This document shows, piece after piece, positions 55,463 to 64,000 of a stretch of DNA of 64,000 nucleotides. Where the stretch lies: assembly GCF_003202155.1 (NCBI RefSeq), contig NZ_QFLI01000006.1:1-64000 (forward strand). The letters run 5' to 3'. Made by a program: the position numbers and the translations under genes. Within the stretch, counting starts at the first letter, position 1; each line of letters begins with the position of its first letter. A model generated the notes under the pieces. That model made no database searches. It was not told the DNA's origin and saw nothing but the letters and a program-made list of their open reading frames with translations. This DNA is from Marinifilum breve (GTDB lineage: Bacteria > Bacteroidota > Bacteroidia > Bacteroidales > Marinifilaceae).

Positions 55463-56641
55463 ATGAAAGCACTTAGAAAATTTCTTGATAAAAAGAAACC
55501 TTTATTTGAAAAAGGGGGCAAGTTTGCAAAGTTGCAGTCTACTTTCGACGCTTTTGAAACTTTCCTATTTGTTCCTGATCATACCTCCAAAACGGGTACA
55601 CACATCAAGGATGCTATCGATTTGAAGCGTACTATGTCTGTGGTTGTTTTGGCTTTAATTCCTTCGTTGTTGTTCGGTATGTACAACATCGGTTATCAGC
55701 ATTTCCTTTCAATTGGTGAAACAACTGGTTTAATGGAAATGTTTGTTTACGGATTAATCAAAGTATTACCAATTGTTGTAGTTTCATACGTAGTTGGTTT
55801 GGGAATCGAGTTTGCCTTTGCGCAAATGAGAGGTCATGCGGTAAACGAGGGTTTCCTTGTTTCGGGTATGTTAATTCCTTTGGTTATGCCAGTTGAAGCT
55901 CCACTATGGATGGTGGCTGTATCAACTGCATTTGCGGTTGTTATTGGTAAAGAAGTATTTGGTGGAACCGGAATGAATATCTGGAATCCAGCTTTGATTG
56001 CTCGTGCATTCTTCTTCTTTGCTTACCCATCAAAAATGTCGGGTGATGCAGTATGGATTTCAGAAAAAGCAGATTCTTTCTCTGGAGCAACACCTTTGGC
56101 TGATGCAGCAGCATTAGTTGATGCGACACCTGCTCAAGCTGAAAGCCTTATGTCTGGAGCATTGTCTCAAACTTGGGATATGTTTATTGGATTGATCCCA
56201 GGATCGATAGGTGAAACATCTACTCTTGCGATATTAATTGGTGCAGTTATTTTGATTGCTACTGGAATCGGAAGTTGGAGAATCATGTTGTCAGTATTCG
56301 TTGGTGGTTATGCAATGGGAGCTATCTTCAACTTGATTGGTGCGAACCCATATATGGAATTGATTCCTGCATGGCAGCATTTAATCATGGGTGGATTTGC
56401 ATTTGGTGCTGTATTTATGGCAACAGATCCTGTTTCAGCAACTCAAACTACACGCGGTAAATACATTTACGGTTTCTTAATCGGATTCCTTGCAGTATTG
56501 ATTCGTGTAATGAATGCAGGTTTCCCAGAAGCTATGATGTTGGCAATTCTTTTCATGAATACATTTGCACCATTGATCGACCACTATGTTGTTCAAGGCA
56601 ATGTGAAGAGAAGATTGAAACGAGTTAAGGTGAAAGCTTAA
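55463..56641 (+). CDS. nqrB: Na+-translocating NADH:quinone reductase subunit B
   Basis: NqrB is the main membrane subunit, with about ten helices in 392 residues. It forms part of the Na+ path and carries a covalently bound FMN on a threonine; the acceptor is Thr210 in SFSGATPL, matching the SGAT rule. A riboflavin is bound in the same subunit in characterised enzymes. The GMNIWNPALIARAFFFFAYP and ATDPVSATQTTRGKYIYG blocks are typical. The gene is coupled to nqrA and nqrC by gaps of about 20 bp. Confidence 0.97.
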   Translation: MKALRKFLDKKKPLFEKGGKFAKLQSTFDAFETFLFVPDHTSKTGTHIKDAIDLKRTMSVVVLALIPSLLFGMYNIGYQHFLSIGETTGLMEMFVYGLIKVLPIVVVSYVVGLGIEFAFAQMRGHAVNEGFLVSGMLIPLVMPVEAPLWMVAVSTAFAVVIGKEVFGGTGMNIWNPALIARAFFFFAYPSKMSGDAVWISEKADSFSGATPLADAAALVDATPAQAESLMSGALSQTWDMFIGLIPGSIGETSTLAILIGAVILIATGIGSWRIMLSVFVGGYAMGAIFNLIGANPYMELIPAWQHLIMGGFAFGAVFMATDPVSATQTTRGKYIYGFLIGFLAVLIRVMNAGFPEAMMLAILFMNTFAPLIDHYVVQGNVKRRLKRVKVKA

Positions 56642-56661
56642 TCAAATAATCAAAGTAAGAC

Positions 56662-57366
56662 ATGAATACGAATAGTAATACATATACTTTCCTTTATGCT
56701 TCTGTAATGGTACTGATTGTTGCTGCAGTTCTTTCTTTTACTGCCTTGCAATTAAAACCTCGTCAGAACAAAAACAGGGAAATTGAGAAAAAGCAAGACA
56801 TCCTAAAAGCTGTGGGTGTTACTTCCACTCCTGCCGATGCTGAAAAGTTGTATGATCAATATATCGTTAAAGCTTTTACCGTTAGTGCAGAAGGTAATGT
56901 GAAGTCAGAAGATAAAGAAGAAGCCTTTAAAGTTGATTTGAAAAGAGAAGGTAGTAAAGATCTTAAAGAGAGAAATTTACCTGTTTTTGTTTTTAACAAA
57001 GAAGGAGTTGGTGAAAAAATGATTTTACCAGTAAGAGGTAAAGGAATGTGGGGGCCACTTTGGGGATACATCGCAATGGAAAAAGATGGGAATACCATTT
57101 TTGGAGCAACTTTTGCTCACAAGGGTGAGACACCAGGTTTAGGAGCTGAAATTGCTACTGATGCATTCCAGAATCAATTTGTTGGAAAGCAAATTTTCGA
57201 TGAAGCTGGAAAATTTACATCTATTATCATGGTTAAAGGTACGGCTAGCGGAAACCTTCACCAATTCGATGCAGTATCGGGTGGTACTGTTACTTCTAAA
57301 GGTTTTGAAGCTATGCTTCTAGATAACCTTGGCAGTTATGAAAAGTTTTTAAAATCTTCAAAATAA
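56662..57366 (+). CDS. nqrC: Na+-translocating NADH:quinone reductase subunit C
   Basis: The 234-residue subunit has one N-terminal membrane helix (about 8-30) and a periplasmic FMN-binding domain. The flavin acceptor is Thr209 in FDAVSGGTVTSKG, so the usual SGAT acceptor appears here as SGGT. The GPLWGYIAMEKDGNTIFGATFAHKGETPGLGAEI block matches the family. ApbE, encoded downstream, would attach the FMN. The gap to nqrD is 7 bp. Confidence 0.96.
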   Translation: MNTNSNTYTFLYASVMVLIVAAVLSFTALQLKPRQNKNREIEKKQDILKAVGVTSTPADAEKLYDQYIVKAFTVSAEGNVKSEDKEEAFKVDLKREGSKDLKERNLPVFVFNKEGVGEKMILPVRGKGMWGPLWGYIAMEKDGNTIFGATFAHKGETPGLGAEIATDAFQNQFVGKQIFDEAGKFTSIIMVKGTASGNLHQFDAVSGGTVTSKGFEAMLLDNLGSYEKFLKSSK

Positions 57367-57373
57367 GTACGAG

Positions 57374-58018
57374 ATGAGCGATAAAGAACCATTATTCTCG
57401 GCTAAAAACCGAAAGTTGCTTACCAATCCATTGGGAAGCGATAACCCAATTACCGTGCAGGTTTTGGGTATTTGTTCGGCCTTGGCGGTAACTGCAAAAT
57501 TGGAACCAGCTTTTGTTCTTTCCATTTCAGTTATGGCTGTATTGGCACTTGCTAATGTTATCATATCATTATTAAGAAATACTATACCTTCAAGAATCCG
57601 AATCATTGTACAATTGGTTGTAATTGCTGCTTTGGTAATCCTTGTAGATCAGGTATTGAAAGCATTTGCTTATGAAGTAAGTAAACAGTTATCAGTATTT
57701 GTAGGATTGATTATTACAAACTGTATTATCATGGGACGTTTAGAGGCCTTTGCTCTTGGTAACAGACCTTGGCCGGCATTTCTTGATGGAGTAGGAAATG
57801 CTGCAGGTTACGGCCTTATTCTTATTGTTGTAGCTTTTTTCCGTGAATTGTTTGGATCAGGAACTCTTGCTGGCTTTAAGGTAATTCCACAAGCAGTTTA
57901 TGATATGGGATACGAAAACAACGGTTTAATGATCCTTCCTCCAATGGCATTGGTAGTTGTAGGTATCATTATCTGGGTACAAAGATCTAAGGATAAATCC
58001 TTAATTGAGTCGAACTAA
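57374..58018 (+). CDS. nqrD: Na+-translocating NADH:quinone reductase subunit D
   Basis: NqrD is a 214-residue membrane subunit with six helices. With NqrE it forms a pair related by inverted topology that holds a [2Fe-2S] cluster within the membrane. The FVGLIITNCIIMGRLEAFALGNRPWPAFLDG segment includes the ligand cysteine in TNCI. Length and helix pattern match NqrD and RnfE, but the neighbouring nqrA and nqrF exclude an Rnf complex. It is 18 bp from nqrE. Confidence 0.97.
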   Translation: MSDKEPLFSAKNRKLLTNPLGSDNPITVQVLGICSALAVTAKLEPAFVLSISVMAVLALANVIISLLRNTIPSRIRIIVQLVVIAALVILVDQVLKAFAYEVSKQLSVFVGLIITNCIIMGRLEAFALGNRPWPAFLDGVGNAAGYGLILIVVAFFRELFGSGTLAGFKVIPQAVYDMGYENNGLMILPPMALVVVGIIIWVQRSKDKSLIESN

Positions 58019-58036
58019 TCAAAGAAAAATCGAAAC

Positions 58037-58654
58037 ATGGAAAATCTGATTAATATATTTATCAAGTCGATCTTTATCGACAACATGGTATTCGCATATT
58101 TCTTTGGAATGTGTTCGTACCTTGCGGTATCAAAAACCGTAAAAACTTCTATGGGATTAGGTTTGGCAGTAATTTTTGTATTGGGAATTACGGTTCCTGT
58201 TAATTACTTGCTAGACAAATACATTTTGGCAGAAGGAGCCTTAGTTTGGTTAGACCCTTCTATGGCAGACGTTGATTTAAGCTTCTTAAGCTTTATCATG
58301 TTTATTGCTGTAATTGCTTCTATGGTACAGTTGGTGGAAATGATTGTTGAAAAATTTGCACCTACACTTTATTCTTCATTAGGTATTTTCTTGCCATTGA
58401 TTGCTGTAAACTGTGCAATTTTAGGTGGATCCCTATTTATGCAGGAGAGAGGATACAACTCAATTGCTGAAGTAACATCTTTCGGTCTGGGATCGGGAAT
58501 TGGATGGTTACTTGCGATTGTAGGTATTGCAGCAATTCGTGAAAAAATTCGTTACTCAAATGTACCAGCTCCACTTAGAGGATTGGGTATTACATTTATT
58601 GTAACTGGATTAATGGGAATTGCTTTTATGAGCTTCATGGGTATCAAACTCTAA
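58037..58654 (+). CDS. nqrE: Na+-translocating NADH:quinone reductase subunit E
   Basis: NqrE is a 205-residue, six-helix membrane subunit and the partner of NqrD. The cysteines lie in [12 protein letters not shown] and [18 protein letters not shown], the positions that bind the intramembrane iron-sulfur centre in solved structures. The sequence ends in a hydrophobic helix typical of the family. It is followed after 54 bp by nqrF, the longest gap in the operon. Confidence 0.97.
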   Translation: MENLINIFIKSIFIDNMVFAYFFGMCSYLAVSKTVKTSMGLGLAVIFVLGITVPVNYLLDKYILAEGALVWLDPSMADVDLSFLSFIMFIAVIASMVQLVEMIVEKFAPTLYSSLGIFLPLIAVNCAILGGSLFMQERGYNSIAEVTSFGLGSGIGWLLAIVGIAAIREKIRYSNVPAPLRGLGITFIVTGLMGIAFMSFMGIKL

Positions 58655-58708
58655 GCTGATAACAGAATAAAGTAAATTGAATTTTCAAAAAATTTAATCG
58701 GAATAGAG

Positions 58709-59968
58709 ATGATATTATTAACAACACAGGGAACAGTAATTGCCACAAGTATAGCAGTATTCTTGCTTGTGATACTGGTACTGGTTTCTATCCTATTGTA
58801 CGCAAAGAAGAAACTTACTCCATCGGGAGAAGTTACAATTGATATTAACGAGGGAGACTTAAAATTGGTTGTTGAACCAGGAAATACCCTTTTGGGTACC
58901 TTAGGAGAAGAGAAAATCTTCTTACCATCAGCTTGTGGTGGAGGTGGTACTTGTGCAATGTGTAAGTGTCAGGTACACGATGGAGCTGGATCAATTTTAC
59001 CAACCGAAACAGGATATTTTACCCGTAAAGAAGCGCAAAATGATTGGCGTTTGGCTTGTCAGGTAAAAGTAAAAGAGGACATGACAATGTCTATTCCTCA
59101 GGAAATTATGGGAATTAAGAAATGGGAGTGTGAAGTGGTTTCAAATCACAATGTTGCTACTTTCATTAAAGAGTTCGTTGTAAAACTTCCTGAAGGAGAA
59201 ATTCTTGACTTTAAATCAGGTGGATACATTCAAATTGATGTACCTAAGATTAATGTTGATTTCAAGGATATGGATATTGAAGAGGAGTACAGAGGTGACT
59301 GGGATCAATTTAAGATGTTCGATCTTACAATGAAGAACCCAGAGCCAACTTATCGTGCTTACTCAATGGCTAACCACCCTGCAGAGGGTAACATCGTGAT
59401 GTTGAACATCCGTATTGCTACTCCACCTTGGGATAGAGTGAACAACACTTGGATGAATGTAAATCCAGGTATTTGTTCTTCTTTCATCTTCTCGCGTAAG
59501 CCAGGTGATAAGGTAACTGTATCTGGTCCTTATGGTGAATTCTTCATCAAGGAAACCAACAACGAGATGATGTTTATTGGTGGTGGTGCTGGTATGGCTC
59601 CAATGCGTTCTCACATCTTCCACTTGTTCCACACAGTGAAAACTGGTCGTAAGGCTACTTTCTGGTATGGAGCTCGTTCATTGAAAGAGGTGTTCTACGC
59701 AGATCAATTTGATGCGATCGCTAAAGATTTCCCTAACTTCGAATGGCATTTGGCACTTTCTGAGCCACTACCAGAAGATAACTGGGAAGGACCAACTGGA
59801 TTTATTCACCAGGTAATTTACGATAACTACCTAAGCAAACATGATGAGCCGGAAGATATCGAATACTACTTGTGTGGACCTCCAATGATGAACTCAGCTG
59901 TTACCAACATGCTGTATGAATTAGGAGTACCAGACGAAATGGTTGAATTTGACGATTTCGGATCGTAA
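58709..59968 (+). CDS. nqrF: Na+-translocating NADH:quinone reductase subunit F
   Basis: NqrF is the electron entry subunit. It has one membrane helix (about 10-31), a plant-type [2Fe-2S] ferredoxin domain with Cys76, Cys82, Cys85 and Cys117 (SACGGGGTCAMCKC, RLAC), and a FAD- and NADH-binding reductase domain (RAYSMANHPAE, VSGPYGEFFIKE, GGGAGMAPMRSHI, CGPPMMNSAV). At 419 residues it is slightly longer than well-studied homologues. A strong terminator ends the operon, and apbE follows with its own spacing. Confidence 0.97.
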   Translation: MILLTTQGTVIATSIAVFLLVILVLVSILLYAKKKLTPSGEVTIDINEGDLKLVVEPGNTLLGTLGEEKIFLPSACGGGGTCAMCKCQVHDGAGSILPTETGYFTRKEAQNDWRLACQVKVKEDMTMSIPQEIMGIKKWECEVVSNHNVATFIKEFVVKLPEGEILDFKSGGYIQIDVPKINVDFKDMDIEEEYRGDWDQFKMFDLTMKNPEPTYRAYSMANHPAEGNIVMLNIRIATPPWDRVNNTWMNVNPGICSSFIFSRKPGDKVTVSGPYGEFFIKETNNEMMFIGGGAGMAPMRSHIFHLFHTVKTGRKATFWYGARSLKEVFYADQFDAIAKDFPNFEWHLALSEPLPEDNWEGPTGFIHQVIYDNYLSKHDEPEDIEYYLCGPPMMNSAVTNMLYELGVPDEMVEFDDFGS

Positions 59969-59978
59969 CAATATAAAG

Positions 59979-60010
59979 CAAGCCTCGATTTATCGGGGCT
60001 TGTTTGTTTT
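59979..60010 (+). terminator. nqr operon terminator
   Basis: CAAGCCTCGAT and ATCGGGGCTTG form an 11-bp stem with one wobble and a 2-nt loop, followed by T-rich sequence. Confidence 0.9.
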
Positions 60011-60079
60011 AAGGACTCTGTGTAATTTCGTGTTTTAGAATGGTAAATTCATATCATTCATCAATTATAATTTAATATC

Positions 60080-61084
60080 ATGAACAAGTTAAAGTATATA
60101 AGTCTTTTCGCGCTACTTATTGTTTTTACAGCATGCAAACAGGATTCAAAATATCATTTTAATGAGGGAAAAGTGTTTGGGACCTTTTATCACATGGTAT
60201 ATCAATATCCTAATGAAGAAGGCTTAAAAACCGAAATTCTTCAAAAGTTAAAAGAGTTTGATTACTCCTTATCTACCTATAATCCTGAGTCGGTAATTTC
60301 GAAAGTGAACGAGAATGATTCAACGGTTGTTTTAGATGATTACTTTTTAACTTGTTTTAAAACCAGTGAGCAAATTGCACAGGTTACAGATGGAGCTTTT
60401 GATTGGACGGTTGCACCTTTGGTTAATGCTTGGGGATTTGGTTTTAAAAATAAGCTAGAACCAGAGGATATTCCAGTAGATAGTTTGTTACAAGTGGTAG
60501 GATATCAAAAAGTGAGATTAGAGGCAGGAAAAGTGATAAAAGAAGATCCTAGAATCATGTTTGATGCCAGTGCTATTGCTAAAGGTTACGGAGTTGATGT
60601 TGTGGCAGATTTTTTGGAATCAAAAGGAATTACCAATTATATGGTTGAAATTGGTGGAGAAATTAGAGTCAAAGGAAACAGCAACAAAAATAGACCTTGG
60701 CGTGTAGGAATTGATAAACCTATTGATGATCCTACAAGTTTATCGCGACAAATTCAGGATGTATTGGAGTTGAAGAATGGAGCAATGGCTACTTCTGGAA
60801 ATTATCGTCAATTCTATGTGAAGGATGGCAAGAAATATGCGCATACAATTGATCCACGATTGGGCTACCCGGTACAACACAGTTTGCTTTCTGCATCGGT
60901 GATTGCGCCAACCTGTATGAAAGCCGATGCTTACGCAACTGCATTTATGGTATTGGGTTTGGAAAAGAGTGTTGAAATCGTTCAAAATGATCCTGAATTG
61001 GATGCCTATTTTATCTATACTGATGAGGAAGGTGATTTAACCACTTTTGCTACAGAAAACTTGAAGGCACAAATTCTGAAATAA
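60080..61084 (+). CDS. apbE: FAD:protein FMN transferase (ApbE)
   Basis: ApbE transfers FMN from FAD to a threonine of NqrB and NqrC. The 334-residue protein begins with a lipoprotein signal (lipobox VFTAC), so it is membrane-anchored in the periplasm, and contains the FDASAIAKGYGVD, VEIGGEIRVKG and NYRQFYVKDGKKYAHTIDPRLGYP blocks with the metal-binding ADAYATAFMVLG segment. It lies 111 bp after nqrF but past a terminator, so it is probably transcribed separately while serving the same complex. Confidence 0.95.
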   Translation: MNKLKYISLFALLIVFTACKQDSKYHFNEGKVFGTFYHMVYQYPNEEGLKTEILQKLKEFDYSLSTYNPESVISKVNENDSTVVLDDYFLTCFKTSEQIAQVTDGAFDWTVAPLVNAWGFGFKNKLEPEDIPVDSLLQVVGYQKVRLEAGKVIKEDPRIMFDASAIAKGYGVDVVADFLESKGITNYMVEIGGEIRVKGNSNKNRPWRVGIDKPIDDPTSLSRQIQDVLELKNGAMATSGNYRQFYVKDGKKYAHTIDPRLGYPVQHSLLSASVIAPTCMKADAYATAFMVLGLEKSVEIVQNDPELDAYFIYTDEEGDLTTFATENLKAQILK

Positions 61085-61215
61085 TGGTGCTGATACGTAG
61101 GATTTTCAATTGATCCAGATCTTATAATATAAGTTATCGGTTTTCTGATTAAAATGTTTGAAAGTAGTTGTTATGAAATAATACAAACAGAATAAAACGG
61201 AAAACCGATAACCAA

Positions 61216-61383
61216 TTAATTAGTTTCACAGGTTTCTGCTTCGTCATCAGTGCAAGCACAAGAGCTGCATCCTCCACCCGTAAATTTAGCATTTTTATCA
61301 AACAGGAGTTTTATACCAAACCCAATAAATGCCAAAACAAGTAAAAAAACTGCGAGTAATAATATCTTTAGAAACATAGCCAT
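61216..61383 (-). CDS. small cysteine-rich membrane protein
   Basis: This 55-residue ORF starts at the ATG ending at 61383 and ends at 61216. It has one hydrophobic helix (FLKILLLAVFLLVLAFIGFG) and a C-terminal tail GGGCSSCACTDDEAETC with four cysteines in a CxxCxC-x8-C spacing. It resembles the short cysteine-tailed anchored proteins of Bacteroidota, in shape like FeoB-associated proteins but without feoB here. It lies beside apbE and nqr and downstream of a second small membrane protein on the same strand. A metal-binding or flavin/iron maturation role is only a guess. Confidence 0.72.
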   Translation of the reverse strand: MAMFLKILLLAVFLLVLAFIGFGIKLLFDKNAKFTGGGCSSCACTDDEAETCETN

Positions 61384-61490
61384 TTTAATCTTTACGTTTT
61401 ATTAAAGATACGTTTAATGGAATCGGCTTGTTCTGCTAAAATTAGAATTTTAGTTTTTTTTAACTTTTTGGAATGTAACTGAAAATTCAA

Positions 61491-61736
61491 TTAAAGGCTT
61501 TCTAATTCTTTATCAAGAAGAGTTAATTTCTTATAAACTTTCGCATTTTTAGCCTTTTCCTGCTCCATTTTGTGTTGTGATGTCGCACAACTAATTCCTC
61601 TCTTCTTCAGCTCTTCATTCCTTCCGATATGCAATTCAGGGAATCTACCATTCTTTTTAATCAAGATTGAAATGGCAAACCCAACAAAACCAATTGCCAG
61701 AATAGCAGCAGTTATAAGTATAACTTTTATAATCAT
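61491..61736 (-). CDS. small membrane protein with a charged, cysteine-containing tail
   Basis: The 81-residue protein has one N-terminal membrane helix (IILITAAILAIGFVGFAISILI type, about residues 3-26), a short RFPELHIGRNEELKKRGISCATSQHKMEQEKAK stretch with a single cysteine, and a Lys/Glu-rich C-terminus likely to form a helix. No domain is recognised. It lies upstream of the 55-residue cysteine-rich protein on the same strand, 107 bp apart, and has a canonical promoter, so the two may form a small operon. Its closeness to apbE suggests, but does not prove, a link to flavoprotein maturation. Confidence 0.75.
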   Translation of the reverse strand: MIIKVILITAAILAIGFVGFAISILIKKNGRFPELHIGRNEELKKRGISCATSQHKMEQEKAKNAKVYKKLTLLDKELESL

Positions 61737-61762
61737 TTCGATAATTCTTAATAAATTAAAGG

Positions 61763-61794
61763 CAAAGATATCATTTCAGGATATCTCGACCAAA
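61763..61794 (-). promoter_or_regulatory. promoter of the small membrane protein pair
   Basis: On the minus strand TTTG (61794-61791), a 20-bp spacer and TATCTTTG (61770-61763) fully match the Bacteroidota promoter consensus. Confidence 0.82.
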
Positions 61795-61857
61795 TTAATC
61801 AAGATTAAAAGGTCTGAAATACTTGGAGTAATTCTTCTTATTTAGAATAATTCTTGC

Positions 61858-61865
61858 TAAATTTG
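61858..61865 (+). promoter_or_regulatory. -7 box of the E1 dehydrogenase gene
   Basis: TAAATTTG fits TAnnTTTG, about 103 bp before the start codon. The -33 element is not clear. Confidence 0.45.
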
Positions 61866-61967
61866 ATTTTAGAAAAATCAGAAAAATTCTGTTAAATAAA
61901 CACACTAACATACTTTGGATTCTGAAATAAGGGGGAAATTATTTCGAATTCAGAAAATTGAAATAAT

Positions 61968-64000
61968 ATGTCAGAAACATTAAAAGAGAATATGGAAGCC
62001 AAAGATGATAATTTATCATACGAAGATTTTACTTCCGAAGTTCTTGAAGATTATCGCATAGCAAATATAAGCCGTCAGTTAAGTATTTTAGGTCGTAAGG
62101 AAGTTTTAACCGGTAAGGCCAAGTTTGGAATATTTGGCGATGGAAAAGAGATTGCCCAGATTGCAATGGCAAAATCATTTAAAAAAGGTGATTGGCGATC
62201 TGGATATTATCGAGATCAAACTTTTATGCTGGCATCAGGAATGCTTACTGCAGAGGAGTTTTTTGCCCAATTGTTTGGGGAAACTCAATTGGATAAAAAT
62301 CCGGCCAACGGAGGGCGTCTAATGAATAATCATTATGCCTCGAGAAGTTTGAATGAAGATGGTTCCTGGAAGAATCTAACAGAGCAAAAAAATTCATCAG
62401 CAGATATTTCACCAACAGCAGGGCAAATGCCTAGATTACTTGGATTAGCTTATGCTTCAAAGTTATTTAGAGAGAATAAAGAGCTGCATCAGTTTACCAA
62501 CTTTTCATTGAAAGGTAATGAAGTGGCTTTTGGAACAATTGGAGATTCCAGTACATCTGAGGGACATTTTTGGGAAACCATCAATGCTGCAGGTGTACTA
62601 AAAGTGCCAATGGCAATGAGTGTTTGGGATGATGGTTGGGGAATTTCAGTTCCCAATAAATATCAAACTACCAAGCAAAATATATCGGAAGTATTAAAGG
62701 GGTTTGAACAAGATGAGAACGGCGATGGATATTTGATATACAAAGCCAAAGGTTGGGATTACCCTGCTTTGTGTAAGATGTATGCTGAAGGCGTTGAGCT
62801 TTGTCGCCGCGATCATGTGCCTGTATTGTTTCATGTTACAGAGATGACGCAACCTCTGGGGCATTCTACATCTGGTTCACACGAAAGATATAAAACAAAG
62901 GAACGTTTGGAATGGGAAGCTAATTTTGATCCAATTAAAAAAATGCGTGAGTGGATTATCTCCATGGAATTGATCGAAATAGAAAAGTTGGATGAAATTG
63001 AGGCTGAAGCAGAAGAAATCGTAAAGAAAGCTCGTCAGGCAGCATGGAAATCGTTTACCGATCCGATAAAAAAGGAGCGCGATCAGTTAATTAAATTAGT
63101 AGAGGAAGCCGGTTGTAATTGTAAAAAGACTGATAGAATTAACAGTATCACATCAGGATTGAAAAAAGTGATTCATCCTGTTAGAAAAGATAACGTTAGT
63201 GCAGCAAAGAAAATTTTAAGACACATTTGCTCGAGATGCGAGAGTTTTAAACCACTAAAATCGCAGTTGCAGGTGTGGTTAAAAAATACCATAGAAGAAA
63301 ATGAGGAAAGATATAGCAGCCATTTGTATAGCGAAACAGGATTGAAAATTAGCAATATTAAACCTGTAGCTCCTGTTTATGGCGAGAAGTCGAAAACGGT
63401 GAATGGGAGAGAAGTTCTGCGCGATAACTTTGAGAAACTATTTACAAAATATCCTTTACTACTAACATTTGGAGAAGATACCGGATTTATTGGCGGTGTG
63501 AACCAAAGTTTGGAAGGAATGCAAGAGAAGTTTGGGGAACTTCGTGTTACCGACACAGGAATTCGTGAAGCCACTATTCTTGGACAAGGAATTGGGCTTG
63601 CTTTACGTGGATTAAGACCAATTGCTGAAATTCAGTATTTCGATTATTTATTGTATGCATTGCAAACCATGAGCGATGATTTGGCAACCATGCAATACAG
63701 AACCAAAGGCGGACAGAAATCTCCAGTCATCATTCGTACTAGAGGTCATAGGCTGGAAGGAATTTGGCATTCAGGTTCTCCTTTGAGTATGGTGATTAAC
63801 TCAATTCGCGGCGTTCATGTTTGCGTACCTAGAAATATGACTGTAGCTGCAGGATTGTATAATTCACTTCTAGAATCGGATGAACCTGCATTGGTGATTG
63901 AGCCTTTAAATGGATACCGATTAAAAGAAAAAATGCCTGAGAATTTGGGCGAATTTAAAACTGCATTAGGAGTTCCTGAGGTTTTAAATGAAGGTAGTGA
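61968..64000 (+). CDS. fused alpha/beta E1 of a 2-oxoacid dehydrogenase (3' end outside the window)
   Basis: The open frame from the ATG at 61968 runs off the window with 677 codons and no stop. The first half is an E1 alpha domain with the thiamine-diphosphate segment GDSSTSEGHFWETINAAG and DDGWGISVPNK. From about residue 480 it becomes an E1 beta domain (LTFGEDTGFIGGVNQSLEG, GQGIGLALRGLRPIAEIQYFDYL, RTRGHRLEGIWHSGSP). Such single-chain E1 enzymes occur in Bacteroidota and are annotated as branched-chain or pyruvate-type 2-oxoacid dehydrogenases; the substrate is uncertain. The E2 and E3 components are not in the window. Confidence 0.9.
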   Translation, partial: MSETLKENMEAKDDNLSYEDFTSEVLEDYRIANISRQLSILGRKEVLTGKAKFGIFGDGKEIAQIAMAKSFKKGDWRSGYYRDQTFMLASGMLTAEEFFAQLFGETQLDKNPANGGRLMNNHYASRSLNEDGSWKNLTEQKNSSADISPTAGQMPRLLGLAYASKLFRENKELHQFTNFSLKGNEVAFGTIGDSSTSEGHFWETINAAGVLKVPMAMSVWDDGWGISVPNKYQTTKQNISEVLKGFEQDENGDGYLIYKAKGWDYPALCKMYAEGVELCRRDHVPVLFHVTEMTQPLGHSTSGSHERYKTKERLEWEANFDPIKKMREWIISMELIEIEKLDEIEAEAEEIVKKARQAAWKSFTDPIKKERDQLIKLVEEAGCNCKKTDRINSITSGLKKVIHPVRKDNVSAAKKILRHICSRCESFKPLKSQLQVWLKNTIEENEERYSSHLYSETGLKISNIKPVAPVYGEKSKTVNGREVLRDNFEKLFTKYPLLLTFGEDTGFIGGVNQSLEGMQEKFGELRVTDTGIREATILGQGIGLALRGLRPIAEIQYFDYLLYALQTMSDDLATMQYRTKGGQKSPVIIRTRGHRLEGIWHSGSPLSMVINSIRGVHVCVPRNMTVAAGLYNSLLESDEPALVIEPLNGYRLKEKMPENLGEFKTALGVPEVLNEGS

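Noticed and set aside
61570-61845. A 91-codon plus-strand ORF
   Set aside because: It lies mostly antisense to the small membrane protein gene at 61491-61736, which has a signature membrane helix and a perfect promoter.

Overview
The window is AT-rich chromosomal DNA of a Bacteroidota bacterium, most likely a marine or sediment member of the Marinilabiliales/Bacteroidales (Marinifilaceae-like). This rests on SusC/SusD pairs, a type IX secretion plug protein, -7 boxes of the form TAnnTTTG with few Shine-Dalgarno sites, a complete Na+-pumping NQR operon, and 2-oxoacid:ferredoxin oxidoreductase next to superoxide dismutases. The genus is an inference. No rRNA, convincing tRNA, CRISPR, prophage or transposase gene was seen.

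Layout. 1-1.4 kb: a 41-bp tandem array, an alpha/beta hydrolase and a MITE-like inverted-repeat element. 1.4-10.8 kb: a core envelope cluster (pdxJ, CBS protein, nadK, DUF6089-type protein, uppS, bamA, two OmpH/Skp chaperones, murI, gamma-carbonic anhydrase). 10.8-24.3 kb: two SusC/SusD operons flanking an M16 peptidase; both susC genes share the same promoter design, a leader of about 190 nt and nearly identical 5' coding ends. 24.3-31.7 kb: korAB, a 1.1-kb repeat-rich gap and a 991-residue receiver/PEP-pyruvate-binding protein. 31.7-44 kb: fabD, folE, a nucleoside-phosphorylase-fold protein, a MATE transporter, tandem Mn-type and Fe-type superoxide dismutases, a class III cyclase, a nitroreductase, proline dehydrogenase, a third OmpH protein and a glycosyltransferase. 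44-54 kb: divIC-like gene, P5C dehydrogenase, NhaC antiporter, a lipoprotein/LytS/LytT operon, bioB with a small upstream gene, and the T9SS plug protein. 54-64 kb: nqrABCDEF, apbE, two small membrane proteins and a fused E1 alpha/beta 2-oxoacid dehydrogenase cut by the window end.

How the genes fit together. UppS, MurI, BamA and the Skp-like proteins build the envelope. KorAB and the E1 enzyme handle 2-oxoacids. NQR makes a sodium gradient, NhaC is a sodium/proton exchanger, and ApbE flavinylates NqrB and NqrC. Proline dehydrogenase and P5C dehydrogenase complete proline-to-glutamate oxidation from separate loci. The SusCD pairs lie around a peptidase and no glycoside hydrolase, so peptide uptake is plausible.

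The most unusual content is intergenic: at least four arrays of short degenerate words at near-fixed periods (exactly 41, 21 and 23 bp, and about 20-22 bp), different in sequence but alike in architecture, plus two clusters of mini-hairpins whose arms vary while pairing is kept. The most unusual proteins are the receiver/PEP-binding protein and the small protein ahead of bioB.
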